NCBI GenBank assembly: GCA_022419385.1
Contig: JAJUBI010000003.1
Span: 1,736,001 to 1,800,000, forward strand
Source of the DNA: Paraconiothyrium sp. Pb-2020
Lineage: Eukaryota; Ascomycota; Dothideomycetes; Pleosporales; Didymosphaeriaceae
Reading direction: 5' to 3'
DNA length: 64,000 nucleotides
Shown here piece by piece: positions 9,933-21,968 of the stretch. The notes under the pieces are model-generated. The model did not search any database and was not told the origin of the DNA. It saw only the letters and a list, made by a program, of their open reading frames with translations. Both the position numbers and the translations under genes were made by a program. Position 1 is the first letter of the stretch, and each line of letters begins with the position of its first letter.

Positions 9933-10995
9933 CTATGCACTGCCTGCTACCGGTCGCGGTATCGCACTCAGCGATATCGTCGGTGATGCTGGTGGAATGG
10001 GACTCGGTGAAAGGTGGCCCTTGGGCTCGGCATCCGGCGCACCGTTCGTTGACAACTCTTCGTTCAAGCTCATGCGCTTGAACTGCGGGCTCAGCGGGCT
10101 CTTTGGTGTCGACTTTACCCTTGGGCAACTCGCCACAGGCGTCGCCAAATTCTTGAACGGACACGATCCAGTCGCCATGTCAGCGTCTTCTATCTCACTC
10201 TCGCTGTCGCTGCCACTTCGTAGTATCTTCTTTCCGTGCAGATAGCCCTCGGGCTCGATTTCGGGAACGAGTCGTTCTTCGGAGAATTCATCTCCGTCGC
10301 GCACATACCACTTTGCGAAGAGATCGTTCTGGATCCAGATGACTTTGGAAAGGGCCTTGACGAGGCCGATCTTGCGGTCCATCTTCAACCGTGGGTGTGA
10401 AAGGATTGCTTCGGTGAGGACGTCCTGGATGAAGGAGAGCGTGACGCCAATGTGAACGTATTCCACGTGCAGAGGGTGCGCGCGCCCTTGTCCAACGTGC
10501 ATCATTCCAACCTTGTCCAGATATTCCCAGTACTCCCTGCCAGCGGTCAGTATGCGCGTTGCAAGCGCTCAAATGTCGTTCAAGGAGACTTACATCTTGC
10601 TCGGATCGCTACAGAGCTTCGTCAGATACGCCCGCAGAAACATCTTCCGATGCAGAATCTGGGGCGAGCTCTCGTTCAGATTCATATCCACCGGGCCCTC
10701 GTACGACGTCGACCTCGTCTCGAACGCGCGCGCTGTGATGTCGTATTGTAGTAATTTCTTGTATACGATGTTGACGAGTGCGGGAATGAGTGCTTTGATG
10801 TACTTCGCTCCAGAAATGAGTGCTTCGATATCGCCTGGTCATGTCAATCTTCAGACCTTCGGAAATGGGTGCAGATGCGGACATACGACTGCTGAAGTCC
10901 AGGAACGAATGCAGATACCGTACCCTCGTCTCCAAGTCGGTGTACAGCTCCCTCCTGTCAAAGTGCATCATCGGACGGCGGTAAAACTGTGCCAT
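9933..10995 (-). CDS. Protoglobin-domain (globin-sensor) protein
   Basis: Exons are 10887-10995, 10594-10834 and 9933-10536, joined in phase to give 317 aa (introns GTATGT...ACCAG and GTAAGT...GGCAG). The first 190 residues form the protoglobin fold: LETRVRYLHSFLDF, then DIEALISGAKYIKALIPALV, then GQGRAHPLHVEYVHIGVTL, which carries the candidate haem-binding His, and LVKALSKVIWIQNDLFAKWY at its end. The remaining 125 residues look disordered, with Ser/Pro-rich and acidic patches (SGSDSESEIEDAD). Fungal members of this family are uncharacterised; by analogy with bacterial globin-coupled sensors it may bind haem and sense oxygen, but no output domain is attached. The fold assignment is good; the function is unknown. 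Confidence 0.85.
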
Positions 10996-12167
10996 GTCTC
11001 CTTTTTGCGTTTCACTCTTTACTTTCCCAGACTACAATATGACTTTTGTCGAAGTGGACTTGCAGTTCTCCCAAGTATGTTCACAAGCTGTTCTTCGAGG
11101 TGACACGATGCAGATAGCGAAAGTGGAAAGGCGCTTCCACGCGCTTATATCCCCCCTCTCATCCACTTTCATTCTCAAGGCGTCCACGCCTTCGCCGCGT
11201 GCGCACATATCTGTCGCACATGGTCCGTCGTGAGATGAGGATGGCGTGACTGCCTTCACCACCGTCGTACCACCAGCCAGGATCGCACTTATCCCTGCGC
11301 AGGCTAGCGCCGCCGCTGACTGGACGCTCGCGTTGGCGACATGTTCCTTCTGCGATCCATGGCCCCGAGAGCTGCCGCATGGGGAAGCTTGCCTTGCGTA
11401 CGGCAGGAGTGCGTATGGGGTGACACGTCGCTTAGCCTTGCTTGCTCAAGGGGGACGTCGTGGTGGTCAGCGGAAGGTTGAGCTGCGATTCGTGTCTTCC
11501 GGTGCGATCCTACTGCGGTGCGATTGCTACCGGCATCATCTCAGGCCATGCGGTGCTGCTTATCGATGACTTCTCAACTCGAAACAACCACATATGATGA
11601 TCTGGATACTGATACCTTTGTAGATTTTGAAACTTCGGCGAAGTGATGCGATCCTCTTCCCGGATCGATATCACCAACACCACCATGTCTACCTGAACTC
11701 ATCGCATAGCGCTAGCTAGACTCCAATCCTCCAGCGATGTGTATGGGCGCCACCCGCCGGACCTAATGGTTACACTGGTTGGGAATAGTGGCACGTTGTC
11801 ATCTTCACCAGACTCATAAGCCAATGCACCGTAAGAGTATAAAAGAGCAATAACGCATTACATTTGCCAACCCCACACCGCTATGTGAAAAATCTTGATG
11901 CGCCGACTTCTTTTGTTTCCCTGCATGTAACTGATATGTAGCAAACTCGTTTATCAAGAAGGTCTTACCGTCGTGGTAGACCTTCCTTTGATGAGTCTAT
12001 TGTTGCAAAGATTAGTAAGGCAACTCACGCACCAGCGCCCTGTCCAGAAACATCAACCATACCTTCCTTTTCACAAAGCAAGACTCCACTTAGGTGGTGC
12101 GTGCATTCCCATAATGACGAGCCTAACTCTGCATACCGTATTGCTGGTTCATGAGAAATATACTCGT
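10996..12167. other. Intergenic, about 1.2 kb
   Basis: This holds the protoglobin promoter (right of 10995) and the 3' side of the carboxylesterase. The first half is GC-rich and the second A/T-rich. Short open frames lack ATG starts or family motifs. I see no RNA gene or mobile element. Confidence 0.5.
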
Positions 12168-13983
12168 CTATCTTACTAAACTATTTATATACGCAACACC
12201 CTCCTCCCTGTCATCGTCCTCTTCAATATAGCTTTTATCAGCTCGGAATACAAAGTTCGACACGCTCTTGCCGTATTGTGGCCAAGTTGCGATGCCGGAC
12301 ACACCGTGTCCATTAGGATCCAGGTCGTATGCGAAAGACGTCCACATTCTTCCAACGAGATGAGAGAGTGCGATGTTCTCGGTACTGTTGCCCAGCGGAG
12401 TGATATTTTGTTCTGGGTTGCCGAATACGAAGGGGATCTAGGGGTGATGTTAGACACTATTGATGATTGGGTTGGTGATGAGTGCTCTTGAGCTGACTCG
12501 ACAACTTTTCAGATTCAATTGGGATCAGGGAACAAGTAGCTCGATTGAACACAGCGCAACATGATGCTTGAAGTCATGTCACTTACCTCCGAAAAATGAT
12601 TGATCCCAATGGTCGTCGGTGTATTATTGAATTTTGGCGCATCCCACCGGTACGAGTATACGTTGTCGACATAACTGCTCATACTCTCCGCCAACAACCT
12701 CCTCGGCGCAAACATCGTCAGATCCGTCGCAATGCTCGTGTACCTCTTATACTGCAGGCCGTACTGAGGCCATGTGCGATTTCCCCAGCCATACGGAGCG
12801 CCAACTGTAGGGTCATTCGGATACAGCTCCAGTATCCGTTCTGCTTCCGTTGTGTTCACGTTCCAGCGCTTCGAATGAGTGAGCTGCTCGATAGCTTGCT
12901 CATCGGTGTTGACGCCGTTGACGCCGAAACCCTCGTCCGTGTTTGTGCCGAGGATGATCGGGATTTTAGCAAATTTGCCTTGTACTAACGATTGCTGACC
13001 GTATCGCGGGATGAAGCTGCCGTCAATGACGTGGAACCATTCGAGGCCGAGATAGCCATACGGCGCAATCTTCTCGTATGGCACGTCACGCATGCATTGC
13101 AAAGTGTCGTTGGCATCTGCGCAGCCCACTGATGCAGTTAGGTTGTCATACATGTGCTGGTACCAGTGCGTGCCGTTGAGCGGTGCACCTACAGCGCCGC
13201 CGCTTTCCATGATAGCGGCGCGGAACAGGCCTTCGGTGTCGCCATCATAGGCGTTGATGTGGTCCCCCACAGAATATGCGCCCGCTGACTCGCCCCAAAT
13301 AGTGACTTTGGTGGGATCGCCGCCGAATGCTGAGATGTGCTTGTTCACCCATTTGAGTGCTAGACGCTGGTCGCGTAGACCGAGATTTTGGTTTCTGGTC
13401 TCTTCAACCTCCTTACCGTAGAGGAAACCGAAAGCTGCCATCCGGTAGTTGATCGATATACCGATGATAGGCTTGTCGTTTAATGCCGATTGCTGAACAA
13501 TATAGCTCAGGTTATACCTGCGGATGTCTATCAGAGGCGTTCGATACTTGACATGACCGGTGAACTGGCGTACCTAGGATCGCTTGTAGCACCCTGCTGC
13601 CACCCACCACCATATATCCACAGCAACACAGGTAAACTTTCATTTCTTTCTTTGACTTTCGGTCTAATGATGTTCATATGGAGACAATCTTCACCTAGTG
13701 TAGTCCATCCCCCGGCAACGAGCGTGTTAGTATCCGAACCGTATGCTGTGCAATCTACACCATATCGCGTAGCATTGAAATGCGTTGACGGAGCATCTTC
13801 ACTTAGTTTCGCAGGCGAAAAGCGCTCCGGTTTTGGCGCAAACTTGATACCCAGAAAGACATCCTGGTCAAAGGCAGGCAGGTGGCGACCGTGGAAAATA
13901 CCTGCTTTTGAGTGTACGATGGGGGAGTGAGACGCAGACGATGTGGCGAAAAGAGACGCTGCAAGTAAGGACGGAAATCGCAT
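12168..13983 (-). CDS. Secreted type-B carboxylesterase/lipase
   Basis: Exons are 13574-13983, 12587-13517 and 12168-12437, giving 536 aa; introns start GTACGC and GTAAGT and end CCGCAG and CCCTAG. A signal peptide is visible (MRFPSLLAASLFATSSAS). The alpha/beta-hydrolase core shows LGEDCLHMNI, the oxyanion-hole loop IYGGGW near residue 125, the nucleophile elbow GESAG with Ser near 214, the acidic residue in TNTDEGFG, and the His in NHFSEIPFVFG, which is formed across the second intron junction. All catalytic residues are present. Substrate cannot be read from sequence; secreted fungal members act on triglycerides, esters or plant polymers. It is divergent from a second carboxylesterase 880 bases away. 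Confidence 0.92.
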
Positions 13984-14866
13984 TCTGTCAGCTGATCCAG
14001 TACAATGCGCGACGCGAAAGCAATCTTGCCAGCGCGACTACATATTTATGGCTTTCTGATACCCTCCCCAGACCGCCCTCGGAGGTTGACGTCGACGTAA
14101 AGCATAGCGTGGACGAATTGTAAAATCCACCAATGACCGGAAGATTTGCGGATGAAGTAACCTGGGGGACCAGGCAGGTTCAAAGCGGAGAGCGAGGGAG
14201 GAACAGTAAACTGGATTGTGAAATGAAAGAAGGACGTGTCCTGGATTCTTATCTTACGATGGAGGCATACATCCCAATGTCTTCGTTTCACAATCTCATT
14301 TAGCCAACGCGTGTTCTTAGGGATTCCTGTGACGTGGGGTTGGTTTTCCCCAGTTCTCACGAGTAGCTTGGACCCCACATTTTCCCCGCAAATCCGATGT
14401 TCCAGACTATTTTACAAGATTGGGCTGGTGTTTGGTCTTGTCAAACCCACAGTTAAAGGCATTGTACGTCCCTCTCAGGTTCATTTTTCTGAATATCAAG
14501 ATGGGGATATATAGTTGCGTCGGGATATGGCGCAAGCGTCGGCTTGCGGGCCTGATAGTGGAGTGTGGCATTGCTTGGTGCTTAGGTCCAAGCGTGTATC
14601 TAAATGGTGGGTCGGAAACGAAGGACATTCGAATCGTTAAGGTGTTGACGGATGTCAATATCGTCTTGCACGCCTAGCCCGCAGTATGCACGGGCCGGCC
14701 AATCTCCCGTCTTGCTCGTAAATTCCCATTATAGGCTAGCGTCCTAGAGCTGCAACGCAATAGGCAATCAACGGCCTGATAGTGGTGAGAATCAGGAGGA
14801 CGACATCTGTATATAGTGCTGCAGCAACCTGAATTGATCTTCCGGGTTCTCCAGTCTCAAGGCGCA
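13984..14866. promoter_or_regulatory. Divergent promoter between two carboxylesterase genes
   Basis: The 883 bases separate two divergent secreted esterase genes. TATA-like motifs lie close to both starts: CATAAATATG on the minus strand at 14041-14050, about 60 bases before the left gene, and TATATA at 14810-14815, 52 bases before the right gene. A/T-rich segments occur between them. No coding potential is recognised. Confidence 0.5.
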
Positions 14867-16468
14867 ATGAGATTCCCGCTCTTGTCGCTTCTTTTTCTGA
14901 CGAAGTTCGTCAGTGCTGGTCATGCCCACCACAACGCCCATGTCAATGACTCAAGTCGTCTCTCTGTTAAGACACTGACGGGAACATATACAGGCCTGAT
15001 CGATGTCGAGTTCAACAAGACGAGACAGTTCCGCTCCATCGCATTCGCCGAACCGCCAATCCAGGCTCGCCGATGGCTTCCACCACAGAGACTCCCACCC
15101 TCTGATGAAGCTCGCAATGCTCTCGAGCTTCCACCATCGTGCCCACAATTTGTATCCTCTGTCCCATCACTCTTGAGCACATATTTTGCCGATGGAGCCC
15201 TGATCTATAATGGGGCCCAAAACCATACTGCCGGGTTCGTGGGCGCAGCCACATCCGAAGACTGCCTCTACCTCACCGTCTCGACACCTGCAAACGCCAC
15301 CGTAAACTCGAAGCTCCCAGTTCTTGTTTTCCTGCCAGGCGGTGGTTTCCAAAACGGCGGTGTTAATTCGGGGTACTATAACCCTACCTCCTGGATCGAG
15401 CGCTCACAGTCGCATATCGTTGTCACTGTCAACTACCGCGTCAATATCTTCGGTTTCCCGAACGCCCCAGGTTTGAAGGAACAGAACTTGGGTATCCTGG
15501 ATCAGAGGATGGCGATGGAATGGGCGCGCGACAATATTGTATGGTTCGGAGGTGATCCTGCTGCTATTACGCAGTGGGGCCAGTCGGCAGGATCGATGTC
15601 GAGCGACATTCATGCGCATGCTTTTCATGAGGATCCCGTCGCTCGCGCGTACTTTTTGATGTCTGGCACGGTTTTTAGCGGGCCTGCGGTTACCGATACA
15701 ACATTTTCGAATTTCACGTTCGTCGCGCAGCGCTTTGGATGCGAGGCCGGCGAAGGAAACAGCAGCGTGGCTGTACTTGATTGCATGCGCGATGTCCCGT
15801 TCGAGAACATAACAAATTTTGTTGGGAAATACGGAGACAGTGGCGCGTCTCCTACCTTATCTTTCTTGCCGGTGGTGGATGACCACATCATCTTCACTGA
15901 CTACGCTGGAAGGGCGAGTGCTGGCAAGGTCGCACGCCTGCCAGTGGTCCTTTCAAACACAGCCAACGAAGCTAGCTCGCTCGTTCCGTTTCTTGCAGAT
16001 GACCCAACGGCAGGTTATCCACAGGAAGTCATCCTCGGAGTTGAGTTGGCAGGGTTCATTTGTCCGACATACATCTCGACATTAGAACGCAACAACGTCT
16101 CCGTCCCGGTGTATCGCTATCAGTACGCGGGCACATACCCAAATCTCAATCCGTTGGCGTGGATGGGTGCGTACCATGGCGAAGATATTCCGATGGTATT
16201 TGGAACATATGACTTTATCAAAGGGATGGGCGAAGTTTCGCAACTTGAGGCCGAAACTAGCCGGGCGATGCAAGAGCATGTCCTTGCTTTCATGAGAGAT
16301 CCACTTTACGGTCCCCAGAAGCTCGGTTGGAGAGCTGTAGATGCCAGGAATCCTCAGAATGGAACGTTGATTCGATTTGGCACAGGTGGAAAGGCCATTG
16401 AATATGTGAACAGCCTCGAGGTAGACGGTGTGTGCCAGGGGCGGGGAGACTACAATGCTTTTCCATGA
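14867..16468 (+). CDS. Secreted type-B carboxylesterase with GQSAG nucleophile elbow
   Basis: The single exon encodes 533 aa. It opens with a signal peptide (MRFPLLSLLFLTKFVSAG). The type-B carboxylesterase core is complete: TSEDCLYLTV, the oxyanion loop FLPGGGF near residue 160, GQSAG with Ser240, an acidic residue in NTANEASS, and the His in YHGEDIPMVFG. The usual family elbow is GESAG; here Gln replaces Glu, a change seen in some fungal members and not expected to abolish catalysis. Several N-glycosylation sequons (NHT, NAT, NFT) fit secretion. The protein differs strongly from the divergent neighbour, so the pair is not a recent duplication. The start at 14867 is chosen because it begins the signal peptide. 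Confidence 0.92.
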   Translation: MRFPLLSLLFLTKFVSAGHAHHNAHVNDSSRLSVKTLTGTYTGLIDVEFNKTRQFRSIAFAEPPIQARRWLPPQRLPPSDEARNALELPPSCPQFVSSVPSLLSTYFADGALIYNGAQNHTAGFVGAATSEDCLYLTVSTPANATVNSKLPVLVFLPGGGFQNGGVNSGYYNPTSWIERSQSHIVVTVNYRVNIFGFPNAPGLKEQNLGILDQRMAMEWARDNIVWFGGDPAAITQWGQSAGSMSSDIHAHAFHEDPVARAYFLMSGTVFSGPAVTDTTFSNFTFVAQRFGCEAGEGNSSVAVLDCMRDVPFENITNFVGKYGDSGASPTLSFLPVVDDHIIFTDYAGRASAGKVARLPVVLSNTANEASSLVPFLADDPTAGYPQEVILGVELAGFICPTYISTLERNNVSVPVYRYQYAGTYPNLNPLAWMGAYHGEDIPMVFGTYDFIKGMGEVSQLEAETSRAMQEHVLAFMRDPLYGPQKLGWRAVDARNPQNGTLIRFGTGGKAIEYVNSLEVDGVCQGRGDYNAFP

Positions 16469-17071
16469 TGGGAGCCGTCGGGCTAGCCTGAGTGAACTGA
16501 ACCCAAGATAGCGGTGGTCAATATGACACACAATTAGAATGAATTGTTGTAGCAGATGATAGAGGTTGAGGGTTGCTTTAGTTTCCCGCCTCTTGTTGCG
16601 CTGCCCGTCTGTCGTTCTGGTGTTGGAGTAATAATTGATCGTAAGGTGCACTTCGTCCAGCTATGGCCCTCTTTGCGGCCATACTGTGCCTTTTGCACGC
16701 CAGGCTTCTCGTGCAGGAACCGCCTTTGGGGAGTAGGACAGCGCACTGCGTCTCTACATCGACTAGGGTCCCCAGGGCTTGCATAATGGCAATTTGAGAT
16801 ATCCAGAGGTAGATAAGATTGGAATAGATCGCAGGACTGCATCGACGCAACTGCATCTCAAGTCGTTCGCAATATTGACTTGGGCGGCCTCTGCAATCGA
16901 CCAATCACGTCAAGGTAGTTGTTTTATGATCAGTGCGCTATGGCCTTGGCGTGCAGCAAGCTCCGACGACTTTCACAGTTCTACGATACATCTCTCAAAA
17001 CGCTACACCAGACGACGCTGTCAATCGACCTTCGGACCGCCAATTGCACTTTCGCGAACAGGGTGCCCACA
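16469..17071. other. Intergenic, about 0.6 kb
   Basis: It contains the 3' end of the carboxylesterase and the promoter of the complex I gene. I see no gene, RNA or repeat. Confidence 0.5.
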
Positions 17072-17786
17072 ATGGCGGCCAGAAACGGGGCCCAGCGCTT
17101 CGTGGTACGTTTAGCAAGCCCATCGCGATCTTCCCTGGCCGTTGCGCCCCTCCCTACCATGCACGCCCACAACCCCAGGAAGATATGGCTCACATGTGCA
17201 TGTACAGAAATACACACTTGAACCCCAAGGCATCTATGCCAGAATCAAGCGCTTCCTCGCAATCGACCCCGGCCGCTCCTCGGGTGTCCCACTGAACGTG
17301 TCATACCGCAATCCACCTCCCGCAGGTGTCGATCCTATGGCCTACGACGACCCCGTTACCGTGCCGGCTGCCGATATCGCTGAGAACCCATACTGGAAGC
17401 GCGACGTGCGACGCCGCTATCCGCAGCTCTCAACCGTTACCCAGGCTGATGCTGTAGCGTTACTGGAAGTTGGAAGCGCGGCAGCGCCAAAGCAGGAATT
17501 GATCGGCGAGGCGGGCTCAAAGCAGCTGGTTGCTGCACAAGAAGAGGGTGTGAAGGGCTTGGCTGTGGCTTTCGAGAAGAACACTGGGCTTGCGAAAGAC
17601 GTGCTGGGACCCGGTGGAATGCCTCCACTGCCGAGTGGCATGAGCAGCGCCGCGCTGGGAGAGAAGCGATATGAGATCGATTCAACACACGGTTACCCCG
17701 AGCAGTAAGTAGCGATTCGCAAAAGCTCCGAAGAATCGTTGACATGCTAATTGTGACGAAGATATCCCTGCCGGCAATTCCAGTGA
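17072..17786 (+). CDS. NADH:ubiquinone oxidoreductase (complex I) 21.3 kDa accessory subunit
   Basis: This encodes an accessory subunit of mitochondrial respiratory complex I, in a family known from Neurospora and absent from budding yeast. Exons are 17072-17104, 17208-17704 and 17762-17786, giving 184 aa; the introns are GTACGT...GTACAG and GTAAGT...CGAAG. Family landmarks are GIYARIKRFLAIDPGRSSGVPLN, YDDPVTVPAADIAENPYWKRD near residues 75-95, and the C-terminal YPCRQF, which lies entirely in the short third exon. Without that exon the conserved end would be lost, which supports the model even though its acceptor ends in AAG. No membrane segment is seen, fitting a peripheral-arm subunit. Confidence 0.83.
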
Positions 17787-18277
17787 GCCGGAGCACGAAT
17801 CCTAAGATAGAGCTACTAAATGTCGTGTAAATATGATCACTAGTTTCCTTCCCTTATTCCCGCCCGTTTAAATTCCAAAAATATGATCCACGCCTTCCAA
17901 TTAATCACGCTCTGTCAACTTTCGCATCGGGCATAGCTGCCGACTCTGTGAAAGCCCGGTGCATCTTCTCCATTCGGGTACGGGTGCAGCAAACTCTGGC
18001 GACAAAGGCAAGAAAAGCTGCTGTTTCTGCAATACACAGGGCGACGAGGCAAGAGCTAATCGACACACTGTCCCCCAGGATACTGGCCCTTGCTATTGAA
18101 CCCAGCCCACTAATTGCCGTCAAATGTGGGCTGCAATATTGCCCACCGCGTCCCTGGCCGCACAGCCGACGTTCTGCCTGCCTGCCATCATCGTCGGTCT
18201 TGGCGGGGTTGTGGTCGTGCCTGCCTCTTGTTTGGTCGCGCTTCACCCGCTAAGCCGGCCTCAACCTCGCACCCACC
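17787..18277. other. Intergenic, about 0.5 kb
   Basis: This is the 3' UTR of the complex I gene and the promoter of the RING-like gene. Nothing else is recognised. Confidence 0.5.
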
Positions 18278-20937
18278 ATGCCTTCTATCTTTTCTTTCAC
18301 CATCCGAGCGAAAAAGTCACTCAAAGCTCTTGCAATGGGCTCGAAGGCCCCGCCTGGAAGCGAGGGCATATTGCCGTTGGACTGTATCTTCGCATGCTCA
18401 ATCTGCGGTGACGTCTTTTCCGACATCTATAGAAAGCACGATACGGTGCGCGGTCTTTCCGACGGCATCAATGTCAAAGATCGGATTGTCACTCGTCTTT
18501 ACGTTACAAGTTGCTGTCATGTCATCTGCATCAAGCACATTGGGGGCGGCAGTGGTCAGTTCCCTCGAGCCTCGTTCAAAACGCCCGCTAATGCGCTTGC
18601 AAATGCAGGGCCTGCATTTCACCAAGCCAACCAACAGCCTCAAGCACCTTGCCCCGTGTGCGTGGAAGAGAGCGGCGACGACACGGCACGGCAGCTATTC
18701 TCAGTGCGTGGCTTCAACGAGGACGAACATGATCCTGCGATACCGAAGCTCTGGTTCAAAGCTCCGCCGATGAAGCTGGAAGGTAGAGACCAGGAGACGG
18801 AGGCTTTGCGGGTCTGTACATCTACGGTGTTACCACGATTCGCTTACTGACAAAGCCCAGTTTCAATATCTCGCTCTCATACGCTTCAGCAGGAAGATCG
18901 CCACTTCCTACCGGCACGCTGTAAAGAGTGGTACCGAGACGGAAGCCAAACTTCGAAGCACGCTGCTTCTAGCAGCGGAAGGCCAAGAGATGGTCAAGAG
19001 CGTTGACAAGGAGTTAGAGCGGCTTCGTCCACTCGAAGGTGAAGTGCAGAGATTGCATAGACTTGAGGCGAGATTACCCGCTACTCGACACTATCTCGGT
19101 CTCATTCCAAAGCTAATTGAGTATATGAGTTGCTACCCGGTATAAACTTGCATAGTTAACATACTGTAGGCAAAACACTCAGATGCAGCAACGCTTGGCT
19201 TCTCTGGGATTTGCGATGAGCTTGGAGCCTATGCCGAGCTTCAATGAGCCCTTCCCTTTCGACGAGGTCGATGAGTATGTTGAAGACCAGGAAGACCACC
19301 CGCCTATGGACTCAAGGAAGACTGGCTCCAGTCATACCGTCGGGCGCTCTGCGAATACTTTAGGCTTCGGCGAAGAGATGGAGGAGGCTATGTTCACAAG
19401 CGCACAGCCACAACGCCCGCTCAAACGATCAAGGATTGACTCTCCTGCACGAGCGAACAATATCCATGCAGCGCCCTCAAGCCGCGACGTTATGCCACCA
19501 CCCTCTAAACCATTTTCCAAGATGAAATCGATCCGAAAGATAATCCCCAACCTTCGCAACAGGTTCACTAACGGACGTTCTTCAGAAGCGCCAGTTCGCC
19601 AGCCTGCCTCTGGTACAGATGTTCGAATGTACGACAACGGCCAATGGGAGGCTGTGGACTACTATTCGCAGCTGAGTGAAGTCAACGAGCGACCACCCAC
19701 ACGTCACAGTATGCAATCAGGTGCACCCTATATGACAGGCGCGCTGCCAGTGGATAGTCCTCCAGTGAAATTGCCGGAACAATCAGGTTTTCTTTCAGGT
19801 CTTGGTATACACAGCAACGAATCGGACTTCACTTTTGAGTCAACCCCGATTCTGAAGATGCATAATCAGCGGCCAGGCAAGCTGCCCACTGACCCGTCGT
19901 ACATTCGCCTGCTTGATGGGCTTGGGCAACATACGGGTCTTAATTTGGGGCTGGAGGATCCACGCCATCGAACCCCGGAGGACGGTGCTACAAGTCACTC
20001 GCCCGAGCAATGTATGCGCGGACTCCAACAAGAGAGCAATGACCCACAATCGAAGCTGCGTTCAAACTCAACAGAAACTCAGAAACAAAACATTCGGAAG
20101 CAATGGAACTTCGATCATACTTTCCTACAGCATCCACCAATCAATGGTAACCCGACCTCGGCTTACCGTCGGTCTGGCCCAGACCATGACCAGAATAATG
20201 GTGCCATGGTGAATAATTCTCTGGATCGCATCTTTTTGAACCCGATCACACCAGCACCCGTACGGCCCCAACGACCTATAAACGAGGTTGACCACGTGGT
20301 AAGTCCTTTCTTTGGAAGCAGCAGTAATCATTCGCAGCCGTTCTCGAGGTCCCAGTTCGCTGAACCCGACATTAGTTCACGTCGCTCCGCAATCTATCAA
20401 TCGCGCCACAACAAGCCTCCTATGGACACGGACTGGCGTGAGCCGCGCAGTTTGAATGGTCTCTCCTTCTTCGACTCGCCCGTGAATGAGAGAAATGAGC
20501 GTATTGATTGGAGGAGAGAACCGGGACAACAGGTTTATGCAACGCCTCTACCCCAGTATCGAATTCGAAACATCAACGCTCAGGGTTTTCTCATGAGGCC
20601 GGATACAGAGCGCTCGCCAACTGGGCATGATGGATTGTACAGATCGTATGGAGGTCCCGGCCAGTCTCCGTCACTGCCAATGCAAACTCAAAATCATCCT
20701 GCAACTTCGTTCTCATCTTTCAATCGTTCTTCGCATGCACGGGCTACTCGTCTTCCTTCGGCAATGCCAACAATAATTTCTGGCTCTGCTACACACCGGA
20801 GAACAAAAACGGACAATCTTGGGTTGCCTGGTGTTAGGAGCAGCCGTCATCCGCGGTCGCACATCTCTGGTAATGCGCCTGCAAGTCAGACGAGGCAGGC
20901 CTATTCGAGTGCGAGGCGACGCGTCATTCGGCGATGA
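18278..20937 (+). CDS. RING-type zinc-finger protein with coiled coil and long disordered tail
   Basis: Exons are 18278-18811, 18861-19120 and 19170-20937, giving 853 aa. The N-terminus carries a RING-like finger: Cys40 and Cys43 in CSICGDVF, then YVTSCCHVICIKHI, then CPVC, with a long insert between the first and second metal pairs. After the conserved block FNEDEHDPAIPKLWFKAPP comes a coiled coil at about 190-265 (EGQEMVKSVDKELERLRPLEG). The last 550 residues are low-complexity, Ser/Asn/Pro/Arg-rich and end RRRVIRR. I recognise the finger plus WFKAPP region as a conserved ascomycete family without a name. Ubiquitin or SUMO ligase activity is possible but inferred only from the fold. The first donor is the weak GTCTGT, accepted because it restores ALRFQYLALI. 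Confidence 0.8.
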
Positions 20938-21968
20938 ACATTGTAATGCTATGTATGTGGTCATGTCAATCAATGGAGTTCCGAATGCCATACCTTGCCC
21001 GTCCTTGGACTGCATGTTGGAGAAACGTCTGCATCTGATTTGTTTTACCATTCCCCGGGAAAATGAACCATATTTTTCAGGGGCAAAGGCGATGCCTTGT
21101 GATCCTGCGAATTCCAGGTCAACGACTATGACGGTGGTTCCATTCAGGACGTACGCAAAGTGAATTAGCGCGTGCGATCCACGTCAACTGTACTCGGAGA
21201 TCTCGGGACGGATGTCCTTTTCATCAAAACTTGATCGCCACGAGCAACTATTAGCGTTTCTGTGTCTTGTACACCAAGCTTTCAATGCACCTCCTTCAGC
21301 AAATCGAGCGTACGCTAGCAACACTACTGCTTCAGGCGCGGAGCAACGCTTCCGATGTCTTCACATTCATTAAGGTTATCCCAGAAACCAGGTTGACCGT
21401 TGCGCAAGCTTGGATTTGGGCGAAATTAATATGCAAGAGAAGGCCGCGTGCAATATGCAGGAACTTTTAGGTTGCCGGCATCTAATTTACGCACCCTAAA
21501 AGCGTCGGCGTTTCAGAAGTCACCCGCCACCAGCCGCAAGATCTGGTACGACGTCACGAGAGGAAATTTTGTTTTGAGTCGCATGTTTTAGCATGTTTGG
21601 GCGTTTCCGCGAATAGGGACCCCGGTCTCCCCGCATTGCCAGCTCGTAATTCCCCACCACTCGTATTACCTAAGCTGGCCTTTAATCTGGACAAGCAATT
21701 TATCCTCGGCTGTGCCTAGCTAGATGAGGGTCCGAGAGGCGTTGAGCCGCAATGTAGACTGTGGTTCTTGATGAGGGACTGGTCTAGCTTGGACGCGGTT
21801 CATTTGGAGAGCGGATGGAATCGATCCGTACCGGAAAGGGGTGGGTATAGTATCTGAGCATGGATACACGAGTATAAAGATGATGTGTGCTCTCATGCAG
21901 ATGTCTTGGTAGGCTCTGCGGCTCCTCCGACTAGTACATTGTCTTGGTACTCGGGAAAATAATCAGCT
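20938..21968. other. Intergenic with endoglucanase promoter
   Basis: About 1 kb. The right half is the promoter of the GH5 gene. No other coding or RNA feature is recognised. Confidence 0.5.
21873..21878 (+). promoter_or_regulatory. TATA box of the GH5 endoglucanase gene
   Basis: TATAAA lies 96 bases before the start codon in the context CGAGTATAAAGATG, a normal position for a regulated secreted-enzyme gene. Confidence 0.55.
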
